A model generated the notes under the pieces. The model was not told the DNA's origin and ran no database searches. It saw nothing but the letters and a program-made list of their open reading frames with translations. Position numbers and translations under genes: made by a program. A DNA stretch of 64,000 nucleotides from Collinsella sp. (GTDB lineage Bacteria; Actinomycetota; Coriobacteriia; Coriobacteriales; Coriobacteriaceae), in contig DXMW01000003.1 of assembly GCA_019414045.1 (NCBI GenBank), positions 1 to 64,000 of the forward strand, in the 5' to 3' direction. Of the stretch, positions 50,171 to 58,818 are shown one piece after another. The first letter of the stretch is position 1. The number at the start of each line of letters is the position of its first letter.

Positions 50171-51928
50171 ATGAACGAGATCAAGTGCCCGCATTGCGGC
50201 GAAGTTTTTAAGGTCGACGCGTCCGGCTATGCGGATATCGTCAAGCAAGTGCGCAATGCCGAGTTTTCGCGCGACCTTGATGAGCGCGTGAAGGCGGTCC
50301 AGCGCGAGGGCGAGCAGGCACTGGAGCTTGAGCGCTCGCGTTCGACGGCTGCCTTGCAAAAGGCAGAGTCTCAGCGCAATGCCCAGCTTGTCGAGCAGAA
50401 GAACGCCGCGGAGCAGAAGCTGGCACAAGAGGTTGCCAAGCGCGACGCTGAGCTTGCCGAGCTGCGCGCCAAGCTCGAGAGCGCTGTCACAGAACGCGAG
50501 AGCGCAAGTCAGCGCGCGGCGGTTGAGGCCCGTGCCGATGCTCAAAAGGAAAACGCTGAGCTTCAGCGAGAAATCGACAATTTGCGTGCGCAGCTGGAGC
50601 GCAAAGATGACGAAGCCAAGCTCGTCGAGTCGGCGGCGCGCAATGCTGCTCAAAACGATTTGGCTGCACGTGATGCTCAGATTGCCGAGCTGCGGGCCAG
50701 GCTTGCCGCGGCGGACAAGGCCCAGGAGATGGCGCTTGCCGCCGCCGCGGCAGAGTCGAAGCGTGAGCTCGATACCGCTCGCAGCGAGGCCGAGCGCGCG
50801 CTTGCTGACTACCGTGCGCAGGTACAAGAGAAGTTTTCCGCCGAAAAGGCTCAGTCTGAGCAAGAGGCCGAGGGTCTGCGTGCCCAGCTGCGTGAGCAGG
50901 AGCTGATGGCAAAAATGAACCTGTCGGAGGCGGTCGCCGCGGCGGAGCGAGAGCGCGATGAGGCACGTGCCAAGCTGACGAGCGAGTTGGCGGTGCGCGA
51001 TTCTCGCGAGGAGCAGGCCAAGGCGGCACACGAGCTCGAGCTTGCGCAGGCCAAGCGTGCGAGCGATGACCTGATTCGCTACAAGGATGAAGAGATTGAG
51101 CGCCTTAAGGACATGAAGGTCCGCCTGTCCACCAAGATGGTGGGCGAGTCGCTCGAGCAGCACTGCGAGACCGAGTTCAACCGTCTGCGCATGACGGCAT
51201 TTCCTAACGCGTACTTCGAGAAGGATAACGATGCATCCGAGGGTACCAAGGGCGACTTTATCTTCCGCGAGTGCGACGCGAGCGGCAACGAGGTCATTTC
51301 GATTATGTTCGAGATGAAAAACGAGAACGACGAGACCGCGACCAAGCACAAAAACGAGGACTTCTTTAAGAAACTCGATCACGATCGTCGCCAGAAAGGC
51401 TGTGAGTACGCGGTGCTCTGCACGCTGCTCGAGCCCGAGAGCGAGCTCTATAACGCGGGAATTGTGGACGTGAGCTATCGCTATGAGAAGATGTACGTGA
51501 TTCGCCCACAGTTTTTCATCCCCATGATTACGCTTCTTCGCAACGCCGCCATGGGTTCGCTTCGCTATAAGCAGGAGCTGGCGGAGTACAAACAGCAGAA
51601 TATCGACGTCACGAACTTCGAAGCCAAGATGGAGAAGTTCAAGAATGATTTCGGTCGCAACTACGAGATCGCGAGCCGCAAGTTCCAAACGGCGATCGAT
51701 GAGATTGACAAGACGATTAGCCATCTGCAGAAAACCAAGGAGGCGTTGCTGTCCTCCGAGAACAATCTGCGCCTAGCCAACAAGAAAGCCGACGATCTTA
51801 CCATTCGCAAGCTCACGTGGGGCAACAAGACCATGAAGGCAGCGTTTGACGAGGCGCGCGGGGCCGCGCCAGAGACAAACGATGAGCCCGCCGAGGCGGA
51901 TTCGTATGAGGTCGAAGATGCCGAGTAA
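50171..51928 (+). CDS. DUF2130 coiled-coil protein
   Basis: A 585-residue protein. The first residues NEIKCPHCGEVFKVD are a short zinc knuckle; residues about 25-320 form a long Ala/Glu/Lys/Arg-rich coiled coil; residues about 325-500 are the DUF2130 domain, with KGDFIFRE and ISIMFEMKNEN that look like a restriction-endonuclease fold (D...ExK). A second coiled coil and acidic tail follow. Function unknown; domain architecture suggests a DNA- or RNA-linked scaffold, possibly a nuclease. ATG follows GAGGAG. Ends at a strong terminator. Confidence 0.85.
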   Translation: MNEIKCPHCGEVFKVDASGYADIVKQVRNAEFSRDLDERVKAVQREGEQALELERSRSTAALQKAESQRNAQLVEQKNAAEQKLAQEVAKRDAELAELRAKLESAVTERESASQRAAVEARADAQKENAELQREIDNLRAQLERKDDEAKLVESAARNAAQNDLAARDAQIAELRARLAAADKAQEMALAAAAAESKRELDTARSEAERALADYRAQVQEKFSAEKAQSEQEAEGLRAQLREQELMAKMNLSEAVAAAERERDEARAKLTSELAVRDSREEQAKAAHELELAQAKRASDDLIRYKDEEIERLKDMKVRLSTKMVGESLEQHCETEFNRLRMTAFPNAYFEKDNDASEGTKGDFIFRECDASGNEVISIMFEMKNENDETATKHKNEDFFKKLDHDRRQKGCEYAVLCTLLEPESELYNAGIVDVSYRYEKMYVIRPQFFIPMITLLRNAAMGSLRYKQELAEYKQQNIDVTNFEAKMEKFKNDFGRNYEIASRKFQTAIDEIDKTISHLQKTKEALLSSENNLRLANKKADDLTIRKLTWGNKTMKAAFDEARGAAPETNDEPAEADSYEVEDAE

Positions 51929-51945
51929 GGCATAGCAGATAGTGC

Positions 51946-51986
51946 AAAAGCGGGGCCGCTGACGATATTGCCAACGGCCCCGCTTT
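51946..51986. terminator. Bidirectional terminator
   Basis: AAAAGCGGGGCCG / CGGCCCCGCTTTG between the convergent DUF2130 and helicase genes. Confidence 0.8.
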
Positions 51987-52007
51987 GTTTCGTTCCAGTA
52001 TGTTCGG

Positions 52008-54689
52008 CTAGTTCTCGAGCAGGTCCTCGATAAAGCCGACGCGGTAGTTTTTGAAGATGACCTCGCCGCCGTCTTGCGTGGCGTCCAGATCGACATCGCC
52101 CATGATGCCAAAGTCGTGGTCGCCACCCTCGTCGGCAAAGATCTGGTGCACGCGCCATACGTGCGCGGTCTTCTCGTCGGACTCGTCGATGGAAAACATC
52201 GCGGCGCTGCGGGCATCTCCGTCGGTGAGGATTTCCTCGTGCTGCTCGTGGTAAGCGTCGAGTGCTTTTTGCCAGCGGATCTCGCTCATGCCCCAGTCGT
52301 CGTCGAGCTCGCCAAGGTCGCGAACGTGCTCGCGGGCGGCAAGGGTCACGCGGCGGAAGAGCGCATTGCGCACCAGCAGCGTGCAGCCGCGGCGGTCCGC
52401 CACGACCTCGTCGATGCCCTGTGGCGGCGCGGAATCGAGGGCTGCCGGGTTGCCGGCGTTCTCCCACTCGTCCACCAGGCTCGAGTCGACCGAGCGCACC
52501 ACAAAGCCCAGCCACGAGATAATGTCGCGCAGGCGCTCGTCGCGCTTCTCGATGGGTACGGTGCGGTCGAGAGAACGGTAAGCCTCTGCCAGGTAGCGCA
52601 GCAAAATGCCCTCGGAGCGGGCGATGCCGAGCTTTTGAATGTAGCCCTTAAAATCGCTCGCGCTTTCCAGCATATCGCGCAGGACGCTCTTGGGAGAGAG
52701 CTGGTAGTCGTTTGCCCAGGGTACTTCCTGGCAGTACTTGTCAAAAGCGGCGTCGAGCAAATCCTCGAGCGGCTTTTCGTACGTGACGTCCTGAATGCGC
52801 TCTAGGCGCTCCTCGTATTCGACGCCATCGGCCTTCATTTCGGCCATGGCGCGATCGCGTGTGGCGCGCTCCTGGGCGCGGAGCACCTGCTTGGGGTCCT
52901 CGAGCGTGGCCTCGACCATGCTGATAAGGTCCATGGTATAGGTCTCGCTCTCGGGATCGAGCAGCTCCAATGCGGCAAGCAAGAACGGCGAGAGCGGCTG
53001 GTCGAGCGCGAAGTCCTCGGGCAGATCGACCGTCAGCGCATAGTCGATGTCTGGTGTGGCATCGGCCGGGGCGTCGGGTGCGGGCGGCACCTCGGTGCGC
53101 ACGACGACGCCGGAATCGATGAGCGTGGCGAAGATTTCGTCGGCGCGAACCTCGAGCTTAGCCTTTTCCTCGGGAGTCTGCAGGCTCGTCTCGATGAGGT
53201 CGTGTACGCGGGCGCGGGCATCGCCGCCTTGCTCGACCACGCTAATCACCATGGAGTGTGTGATGCGCAGACGCGGTTTGAGCGTCTCGGGCTGCGTCTC
53301 GATCAGGCGCTCAAAGGTCTGCTTGTTCCAGGTGACAAAGCCCTCGGGGGCCTTTTTCTTTTTAATCTTACGGAGTTTTTTGGGGTCATCGCCCGCTTTG
53401 GCCATAAGCTTGGCATTCTCGATCTCGTGCTCGGGTGCCTCGGCGATCACCATGCCCTCGGTATCGAAGCCCGAGCGGCCGGCGCGACCGGCTATTTGAT
53501 GGAACTCGCGGGCGCGCAGACGACGCATCTTGTAGCCATCGAACTTGGTGAGCGCGGTGAGCACCACGGTGTGGATGGGTACGTTGATGCCGACGCCGAG
53601 CGTATCGGTGCCGCAGATGACGGGCAGCAGGCCCTGCTGTGCCAACCGTTCGACCAGCAGACGATAGCGCGGCAACATGCCGGCATGGTGCACGCCGACG
53701 CCGCATCCAAGCAGACGTTTGAGAATCTTGCCAAAGGCCGTGGAGAAGCTCGTCCCCTTTGCCGCTTCTTTGATGGCCTCGCGCTGCTCCTTGCTGGCGA
53801 TGCCAAAATTGGCGAGCGACTGCGCCGTCGCAAGGGCGGCATCCTGGCTAAAGTGCACGATATAGAGCGGGGCCTCGCCGCGGCGCATGGCGAGCTCGAC
53901 CGTGCCCTCGAGGGAGGTCGTCACATAGTCGTAGCTCAGCGGAACAGGACGCGGGGCATCGACAACCAAGTCGCAAGCAGCGCCGGTGTGCTCCTCGAGA
54001 GAGGCGGCGATGGCAGTGACATCGCCGAGCGTGGCGCTCATGAGCATAAACTGCGTGTGGGGCAGGGTGAGCAGCGGCACCTGCCAGGCCCAACCACGAT
54101 CGGGGTCGGCAAAGTAGTGGAACTCGTCCATGGCAACGCAGCCCACGTCGGCGTCCTCGCCCTCGCGCAGTGCATCGTTGGCAAGGATTTCGGCCGTGCA
54201 GCAGATGACGGGCGCCTTGGTATTGATATGCGTGTCGCCGGTAATCATACCGACGTTGTCGCGGCCGAGTACCTGCACCAGATCGAAGAACTTTTCGCTG
54301 ACCAGGGCCTTGATGGGGGCCGTGTAATAACAGCGTTTGCCCTGTGCCATGCCCATAAAAAGCATGCCCAGCGCGACGAGCGATTTACCCGATCCGGTCG
54401 GTGTGCCCAAAATGACGTGATCGCCGGCAGCCAGGTCCATGAGGGCCTCTTCTTGGTGGTCCCACAGCTCAATGCCGCGATTGCTCGTCCATTCAAAGAA
54501 GCGTTCGAAGGCCTGATCGGGCGTGAGCCATGGTTCGGGCTCGCTGCCGTCCTCGGGCTCCCACCAGGTGGGGGAGAGCGCGCCGAGCGAGCCGAACTCG
54601 GCTTCGGTTCCCGTGCCGCCCGAGAATGAGCTGGCGGCGCCGGCGCCAGAGACGGTGCTGGCGGCGGTATCTATCGTGGTCTGTGCCAT
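52008..54689 (-). CDS. Ski2-like DEAD/DEAH helicase with DUF3516
   Basis: An 893-residue superfamily 2 RNA helicase. Motif I GTPTGSGKS, motif Ia, motif II MDEFHY (a DEFH-type box), motif III MSATLG and motif VI QIAGRAGRSGF are present in the first ~480 residues. The last ~400 residues match the DUF3516 region that follows such helicases in Actinobacteria. Likely acts in RNA decay or ribosome biogenesis. The first 45 residues are Ala/Ser/Gly-rich and disordered. ATG 54689 with a modest AGAGAAAG upstream. Convergent with the DUF2130 gene. Confidence 0.9.
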   Translation of the reverse strand: MAQTTIDTAASTVSGAGAASSFSGGTGTEAEFGSLGALSPTWWEPEDGSEPEPWLTPDQAFERFFEWTSNRGIELWDHQEEALMDLAAGDHVILGTPTGSGKSLVALGMLFMGMAQGKRCYYTAPIKALVSEKFFDLVQVLGRDNVGMITGDTHINTKAPVICCTAEILANDALREGEDADVGCVAMDEFHYFADPDRGWAWQVPLLTLPHTQFMLMSATLGDVTAIAASLEEHTGAACDLVVDAPRPVPLSYDYVTTSLEGTVELAMRRGEAPLYIVHFSQDAALATAQSLANFGIASKEQREAIKEAAKGTSFSTAFGKILKRLLGCGVGVHHAGMLPRYRLLVERLAQQGLLPVICGTDTLGVGINVPIHTVVLTALTKFDGYKMRRLRAREFHQIAGRAGRSGFDTEGMVIAEAPEHEIENAKLMAKAGDDPKKLRKIKKKKAPEGFVTWNKQTFERLIETQPETLKPRLRITHSMVISVVEQGGDARARVHDLIETSLQTPEEKAKLEVRADEIFATLIDSGVVVRTEVPPAPDAPADATPDIDYALTVDLPEDFALDQPLSPFLLAALELLDPESETYTMDLISMVEATLEDPKQVLRAQERATRDRAMAEMKADGVEYEERLERIQDVTYEKPLEDLLDAAFDKYCQEVPWANDYQLSPKSVLRDMLESASDFKGYIQKLGIARSEGILLRYLAEAYRSLDRTVPIEKRDERLRDIISWLGFVVRSVDSSLVDEWENAGNPAALDSAPPQGIDEVVADRRGCTLLVRNALFRRVTLAAREHVRDLGELDDDWGMSEIRWQKALDAYHEQHEEILTDGDARSAAMFSIDESDEKTAHVWRVHQIFADEGGDHDFGIMGDVDLDATQDGGEVIFKNYRVGFIEDLLEN

Positions 54690-54812
54690 GTGTTTGCTTT
54701 CTCTCGCGATTGTCCGCCAACTATTATGGCGTAGCGGCGGCGCGGGGTGCCAGCGCGCGAGAAAATGCAGGAAATGGGCGTTCTGTCCAGCCGTTTGGCG
54801 CAGTTACCGGCT

Positions 54813-54931
54813 AAGTGAGTAGACTTTTTGCGATATCGCGAGCACATGGCTTTTGCGCAAGGGCTCTACCTGCGGTTTTAATTTTCGTTATGCGGGTTGT
54901 GCTTGGCTATTGCAAAAAAGTCTACTCACTT
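54813..54931. mobile_element. 119-bp terminal-inverted-repeat element, copy C (solo)
   Basis: AAGTGAGTAGACTTTTT / AAAAAAGTCTACTCACTT ends, CT...AG outward extension, core CTACCTGCGGTTTT; interior diverged from A and B. Exactly 119 bp. It sits 26 bp downstream of the trmB stop, between two minus-strand genes, without an associated nuclease gene. Confidence 0.85.
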
Positions 54932-54957
54932 AGGTTTTGAGGGTTGTTTGCTGGTGC

Positions 54958-55839
54958 CTATTTGCGCTTGTTTGCTGACGCCGCGACCATCAGAAGCCCT
55001 TGGGACTCTTGTGGCAGGCGTTTCTTGCCTTTGCGGGCGCGGTTCTTAAAGTTCTCGACGGCTTCTTCCATGCCCAGAGGTACATAGGTGAGCTCATCGA
55101 GGTTATCGGGCAGGTAGCAGGCAAGGCTTTGCTCCTGTGCTCGGCCTGCTGCGAGCTGTTCTTCGGTGGGCTCTGCGCCGGGTGTGGCGCAAATGCCATA
55201 GACGATGGCACCCATCTCGCGCGTGCGGCACTCATATTCGGTCTCTGGATGCTCGGGATGGTCGCGGCGGACGTCGTCACTTACCCAAAGCGTGTCGTAG
55301 CCGGCCGCAGCAAACTGCCCCAAGGCGTAGTCGCGCAATGGCTTACTGTCGGTTCGCAGCGTGACGGTGGCACCGGCTGCAAGGAGCGGGCGATAGAGCA
55401 TCAAATGGTCGACATGGACGAGCCGCTTTTTGGCGTACTTGGCCTTGGGTTGCGGCGTGGGAAAGTTGATGGTGATGGCGTCGAGCTCGCCTGCGGCAAA
55501 TAGCTGCGGCAGCGATGCGGCGCCTCGGGGCAGGACGAGTACGTTTGATAGCTCCTGCTCGCAGGTTTTCTGCGCGGTATAGGCGATGCAGATGGGCTCC
55601 TGGTCCATGCCGATAAAGAGGGTGTTTGGCTCGTGGGCCGCGCGCTCTACAAGGTACGTTCCCTTGCCACAGCCAAGATCCAGGTGAAGGTGTTCGAAGG
55701 GCTTGCTGCCAACTGGCGCGCAAGCCTCGCGCCAATCTCCGGCATAGGCCTCGGGGTTCGTCTCAATCGCATCGGCGTAGCGCTCCAGGCGCTCCTCGAG
55801 CACAAAGTTCTTAGGCGTGCGAACGTGGACGGCTCCCAT
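54958..55839 (-). CDS. trmB: TrmB-type tRNA (guanine-N7)-methyltransferase
   Basis: A 293-residue SAM methyltransferase that forms m7G46 in tRNA. SAM site LHLDLGCGKGTYLVE, then FIGMDQE and a catalytic region NFPTPQPKAKYAKKRLV, which differs from the common FPDPWPKKRHxKRR form. RTDSKPLRDYAL follows (usual TDxxxYxxW region). It is about 70 residues longer than typical, with a Lys/Arg-rich C-terminal tail. Annotated with some caution because of the altered signature. Single gene on the minus strand, upstream of element C. Confidence 0.8.
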   Translation of the reverse strand: MGAVHVRTPKNFVLEERLERYADAIETNPEAYAGDWREACAPVGSKPFEHLHLDLGCGKGTYLVERAAHEPNTLFIGMDQEPICIAYTAQKTCEQELSNVLVLPRGAASLPQLFAAGELDAITINFPTPQPKAKYAKKRLVHVDHLMLYRPLLAAGATVTLRTDSKPLRDYALGQFAAAGYDTLWVSDDVRRDHPEHPETEYECRTREMGAIVYGICATPGAEPTEEQLAAGRAQEQSLACYLPDNLDELTYVPLGMEEAVENFKNRARKGKKRLPQESQGLLMVAASANKRK

Positions 55840-55957
55840 GAGGCTCCTTGGTCATAAGTATGGAACGTATAGCTGCACGTTCCGTCAATGGGTTGAAAAA
55901 GGGTGGGCATAGTTTGCCCGAAAGATGTGGTGCGGCTCGGCGACGAGTCGTCGATGC

Positions 55958-56830
55958 CTACAGACGCTTGAGAATCACATAGCGGTTGAGCTCGCCGCTG
56001 CGACCGTCGGCATGGAAGCGCTCAAGCTCGCGTACGGGGACCTCGCCGCTCTTATAGAACGTACGGACGCCGCGCACCAGGTCGGTGATTTGCTGATCGT
56101 CAAAGTGATGACAATAGCGGTAGGCGTGGCGGTCGTTTTGCCAGCCAATGAGGTGGTCGCCGGCTTCAAACTGCGCGGAATCGTAACCCTCAAACGGTGG
56201 GGTGAGCTCGGCGCGGGCCTCGGCGCGAACAGCCTTGCGCGCCATGCGCTCGTCGTTCATAAACTCCCAAAAGCTGATGGCGATGATGCCGCCCGGGCGC
56301 GTCTGGCGCACCAGGGCGTCGAGCACGCGTACGCGGTACTCGCACGACGGCACATGGTGCATAAAGCCAAAGCAGACCGAGATGTCGGCGAGCGGGGCGT
56401 CGAAAAGCACGTCGGGTGTCTCGGCGGGGTTGAGCTTCATGAGGGCGTCGAGCACATCGAGTTCCTGGAAGTGCAGGTTGGGAATGCGCAGGGCGTGGCC
56501 ATGTGCATCGATGGCCAGGTCTTGGCACGAGTCGACACCATAGAACTCAAACGGGCAGCTGGCATCTGCCGAGGGGTTTGTGCCGTTGACGCCCTTGGCG
56601 GCAAGTGCGCCGCCGGCGGCAAAGTTCTCAAAGCGCATATTTCCGCAGGCAAGATCGAAGACGCGGACGGGATGCTCGATCGTGGCCACATCGAGCTGCT
56701 CGAGCGCGATGTCCATGGTGCGCACCCAGCCGGGCCACGGGGCCTGGCGCGTATCGGAAAAGGAGGCGGAGTGCTCGCGATAGAACGTATTGTTGAGCTG
56801 GATGAGCGATGAGGCGAAATCGCGGTTCAC
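55958..56830 (-). CDS. SAM-dependent methyltransferase (Trm9-like)
   Basis: A 290-residue class I methyltransferase. The SAM motif is VFDLACGNMRFE, followed by YGVDSC and later ICFGFMHHVPS and RPGGIIAISFWEF, the signature of the Trm9/ABH8-type tRNA wobble-uridine methyltransferase group. Elp3, encoded 2 kb away, makes the cm5U substrate of Trm9 in eukaryotes, so a linked role is possible but unproven. Start: GTG 56830 with GGAGGGAG nine bases upstream preferred over an earlier ATG without a ribosome site. Confidence 0.75.
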   Translation of the reverse strand: MNRDFASSLIQLNNTFYREHSASFSDTRQAPWPGWVRTMDIALEQLDVATIEHPVRVFDLACGNMRFENFAAGGALAAKGVNGTNPSADASCPFEFYGVDSCQDLAIDAHGHALRIPNLHFQELDVLDALMKLNPAETPDVLFDAPLADISVCFGFMHHVPSCEYRVRVLDALVRQTRPGGIIAISFWEFMNDERMARKAVRAEARAELTPPFEGYDSAQFEAGDHLIGWQNDRHAYRYCHHFDDQQITDLVRGVRTFYKSGEVPVRELERFHADGRSGELNRYVILKRL

Positions 56831-57097
56831 GGCGCGGAACTCCCTCCGTTGGCGGTGCGGAATAAACAGTACGACCATACTACCGTTAACGCCGCAACGG
56901 GGACAACCGAGCCGTGGGTCATTGCTTTGTTTGGACACATTTCCGCAGCTCATATGCACCCGCAACCGCCGGTTGTCAAAAATCTCACTAGAATAGGTGG
57001 CATGATTTTGGCGGTGGCGGATAGATTTTTAACTGTGCAAGGCGCCTTAAGAACAAAAACGGTCCGGCGGCACGGCTGGCATCGCATAGGAGGAACC

Positions 57098-57820
57098 ATG
57101 AATGTAGAAACTGCGCAGCGGCTCGCCGACCTTCGCCGCAGCAAGGGTTTTAGCCAAGAAGGGCTGGCGCGAAAGCTGGGACTGTCGCGCCAGGCGGTCA
57201 GTAAATGGGAGCGCGCGGAGAGCTCGCCCGATACCGAGAACCTGATCTCGCTCGCCAAGCTCTATGGTGTGAGTCTGGACGAGCTGCTCAATCCGAGCGA
57301 CGAGATCGAGGACGATATCGAGTTTGAGAATGAGGACCGCGCCCGCCAGCGCGAGGCCGAGGCGGCGGAGCGAGCCCGTACCCACGAGGCGGCGGCACGC
57401 GCTACCGAGGCCGCAACGCAGGCGAGTGATGCCGCGGCTAAGGCGGCGCAGGCTGCAAGCTGGAGCGCGCAGGTGGCTAACGCCGCGACGGCGCAAGCGA
57501 CGAACGCCGGTGCGGTCAATCCGACTCCGGTGAAAGGTCCGTTCCAGTCGTTTCCGTATTGGGCCGTGTGCTGGCTGCTGTTCTTTTTGCTGATGTTCCT
57601 GTTTGGTGCCGGCCCCTTTGCCGCACTGATCTTCTTTACGATTCCTATCTATCACTGGGTGGCGCGTGCGCTCGATGGTGATTGGGCACGCGGGGATATT
57701 CAGGTTGGTTCGGCGTCGGTGGCGGTCAAGGCCCAGGGGAAGGATACTTCTGCGGAACCTGATGCTGACGTGGCTACCGCGGTCACCGCTGAGCCATGTG
57801 CCAAAGAGGGTGACGAATGA
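57098..57820 (+). CDS. XRE regulator with coiled coil and two membrane helices
   Basis: A 240-residue protein: residues 3-60 form a Cro/C1-type HTH (RLADLRRSKGFSQEGLARKL, GLSRQAVSKWE), residues 75-140 an Ala/Glu-rich coiled coil, then two hydrophobic segments (about 150-190) and a polar tail. The layout suggests a membrane-tethered regulator. ATG with AGGAGG six bases upstream. It overlaps the DUF4097 gene by four bases, so the two are translationally coupled and probably act as one envelope-sensing unit. Confidence 0.85.
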   Translation: MNVETAQRLADLRRSKGFSQEGLARKLGLSRQAVSKWERAESSPDTENLISLAKLYGVSLDELLNPSDEIEDDIEFENEDRARQREAEAAERARTHEAAARATEAATQASDAAAKAAQAASWSAQVANAATAQATNAGAVNPTPVKGPFQSFPYWAVCWLLFFLLMFLFGAGPFAALIFFTIPIYHWVARALDGDWARGDIQVGSASVAVKAQGKDTSAEPDADVATAVTAEPCAKEGDE

Positions 57821-58716
57821 TGAAGCTTTCGCATGAATCCAAGCTGCGCCTGGGCGTCGGCATCGGAGCGTTTGTGCTCATCATCGGGCTTGTCTTCGGC
57901 ATTTCGCGGACATTGATTCCCTTCGATGGACTGTGGGACCTCGACGATATTGCATCTGGCTTGTCTGGTATGGGCGATGTGGATGACGAGGATGATCTTT
58001 TGGATGGCGGTAACTATTCTGCTCGGCCTCAGCAGCTTTCGAGCGAAACCTTTGATGCCGACGCGTTCACATCGCTCGACTTGGACGTGACGTCGGGCAC
58101 GGTCAAGGTCAAACTCGTCTCCGGCGGGCCAGCGCGCGTAATTGAAAGCGGTCGCGTGGCAACGGGGACTGTTGCCTTCGATGCGGCAACCCAGAACCTG
58201 GCCGAAATCAAGGGCTCTACGCTCAAGATTCGCCAGTTCGATTGCGATGACGAGCGCGCCATTGACCGAACGGTTACCGTCGAACTGCCGCGCGAAGTTG
58301 CCGATAACATGGTGGGCATTACAGCGAATGTAGGATCGGGTGATCTGACGGTCGCGGGCATTGCGTGTCATGACCTCAACCTGACTCTGGACTCGGGAGA
58401 CGTTGAGTTTACGGGCACCGTGACCGATACCCTGAATGCCGAGGTCGGTTCGGGCGATGTGACGTTCGAGCTCTACCAGGCCCCCGCGAAGTCGATGGAC
58501 GTAAGCGTGGACTCGGGCGATGTGGAGATAACGGTTCCGAACTCTACGGGCTTTAAGGCGAGCCTCACCGTGGGCAGCGGCGACTTCGAGAGCGATTTCC
58601 TTCCGCTTGGCTACGATGGCGAGACCATATTGAATTCTGAATTCGACAATGGCGATAAGTCCGCCACGTATCGTTTCGAGATCGGCTCGGGCGACGTGTC
58701 GTTTGATTCGGAGTGA
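57817..58716 (+). CDS. DUF4097 membrane-anchored beta-repeat protein
   Basis: A 299-residue protein with one N-terminal membrane helix (about 12-32) and an outside domain of repeated short strands: VTSGTVKVKLV, VGSGDLTVAG, LDSGDVEFTG, VGSGDVTFEL, VDSGDVEITV, VGSGDFESDF, IGSGDVSFDS. This is the DUF4097/adhesin-like beta-helix family, often paired with envelope-stress regulators. Coupled with the XRE protein gene by an ATGATG overlap. Confidence 0.88.
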   Translation: MMKLSHESKLRLGVGIGAFVLIIGLVFGISRTLIPFDGLWDLDDIASGLSGMGDVDDEDDLLDGGNYSARPQQLSSETFDADAFTSLDLDVTSGTVKVKLVSGGPARVIESGRVATGTVAFDAATQNLAEIKGSTLKIRQFDCDDERAIDRTVTVELPREVADNMVGITANVGSGDLTVAGIACHDLNLTLDSGDVEFTGTVTDTLNAEVGSGDVTFELYQAPAKSMDVSVDSGDVEITVPNSTGFKASLTVGSGDFESDFLPLGYDGETILNSEFDNGDKSATYRFEIGSGDVSFDSE

Positions 58717-58766
58717 TGACTGCGGTCTGGTTCGCAAGCATAGATGCTTAGACGCGCTGTTTGATG

Positions 58767-58805
58767 AAGGCGCCGAAGCCGAGATTGGCTCCGGCGCCTT
58801 TGCCT
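58767..58805 (+). terminator. Intrinsic terminator
   Basis: AAGGCGCCGAAGCC / GGCTCCGGCGCCTT stem, followed by TGCCTTT. Ends the XRE-DUF4097 operon; elp3 begins 14 bp later. Confidence 0.7.
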
Positions 58806-58818
58806 TTACAATGGGGGC

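Noticed and set aside
49883..51724. 613-residue minus-strand frame opposite the DUF2130 gene
   Set aside because: Leu/Arg-rich mirror of a coiled-coil gene; DUF2130 features are on the plus strand.
53202..54629. 475-residue plus-strand frame opposite the DUF3516 helicase
   Set aside because: No start signal and no domain; helicase motifs are on the other strand.
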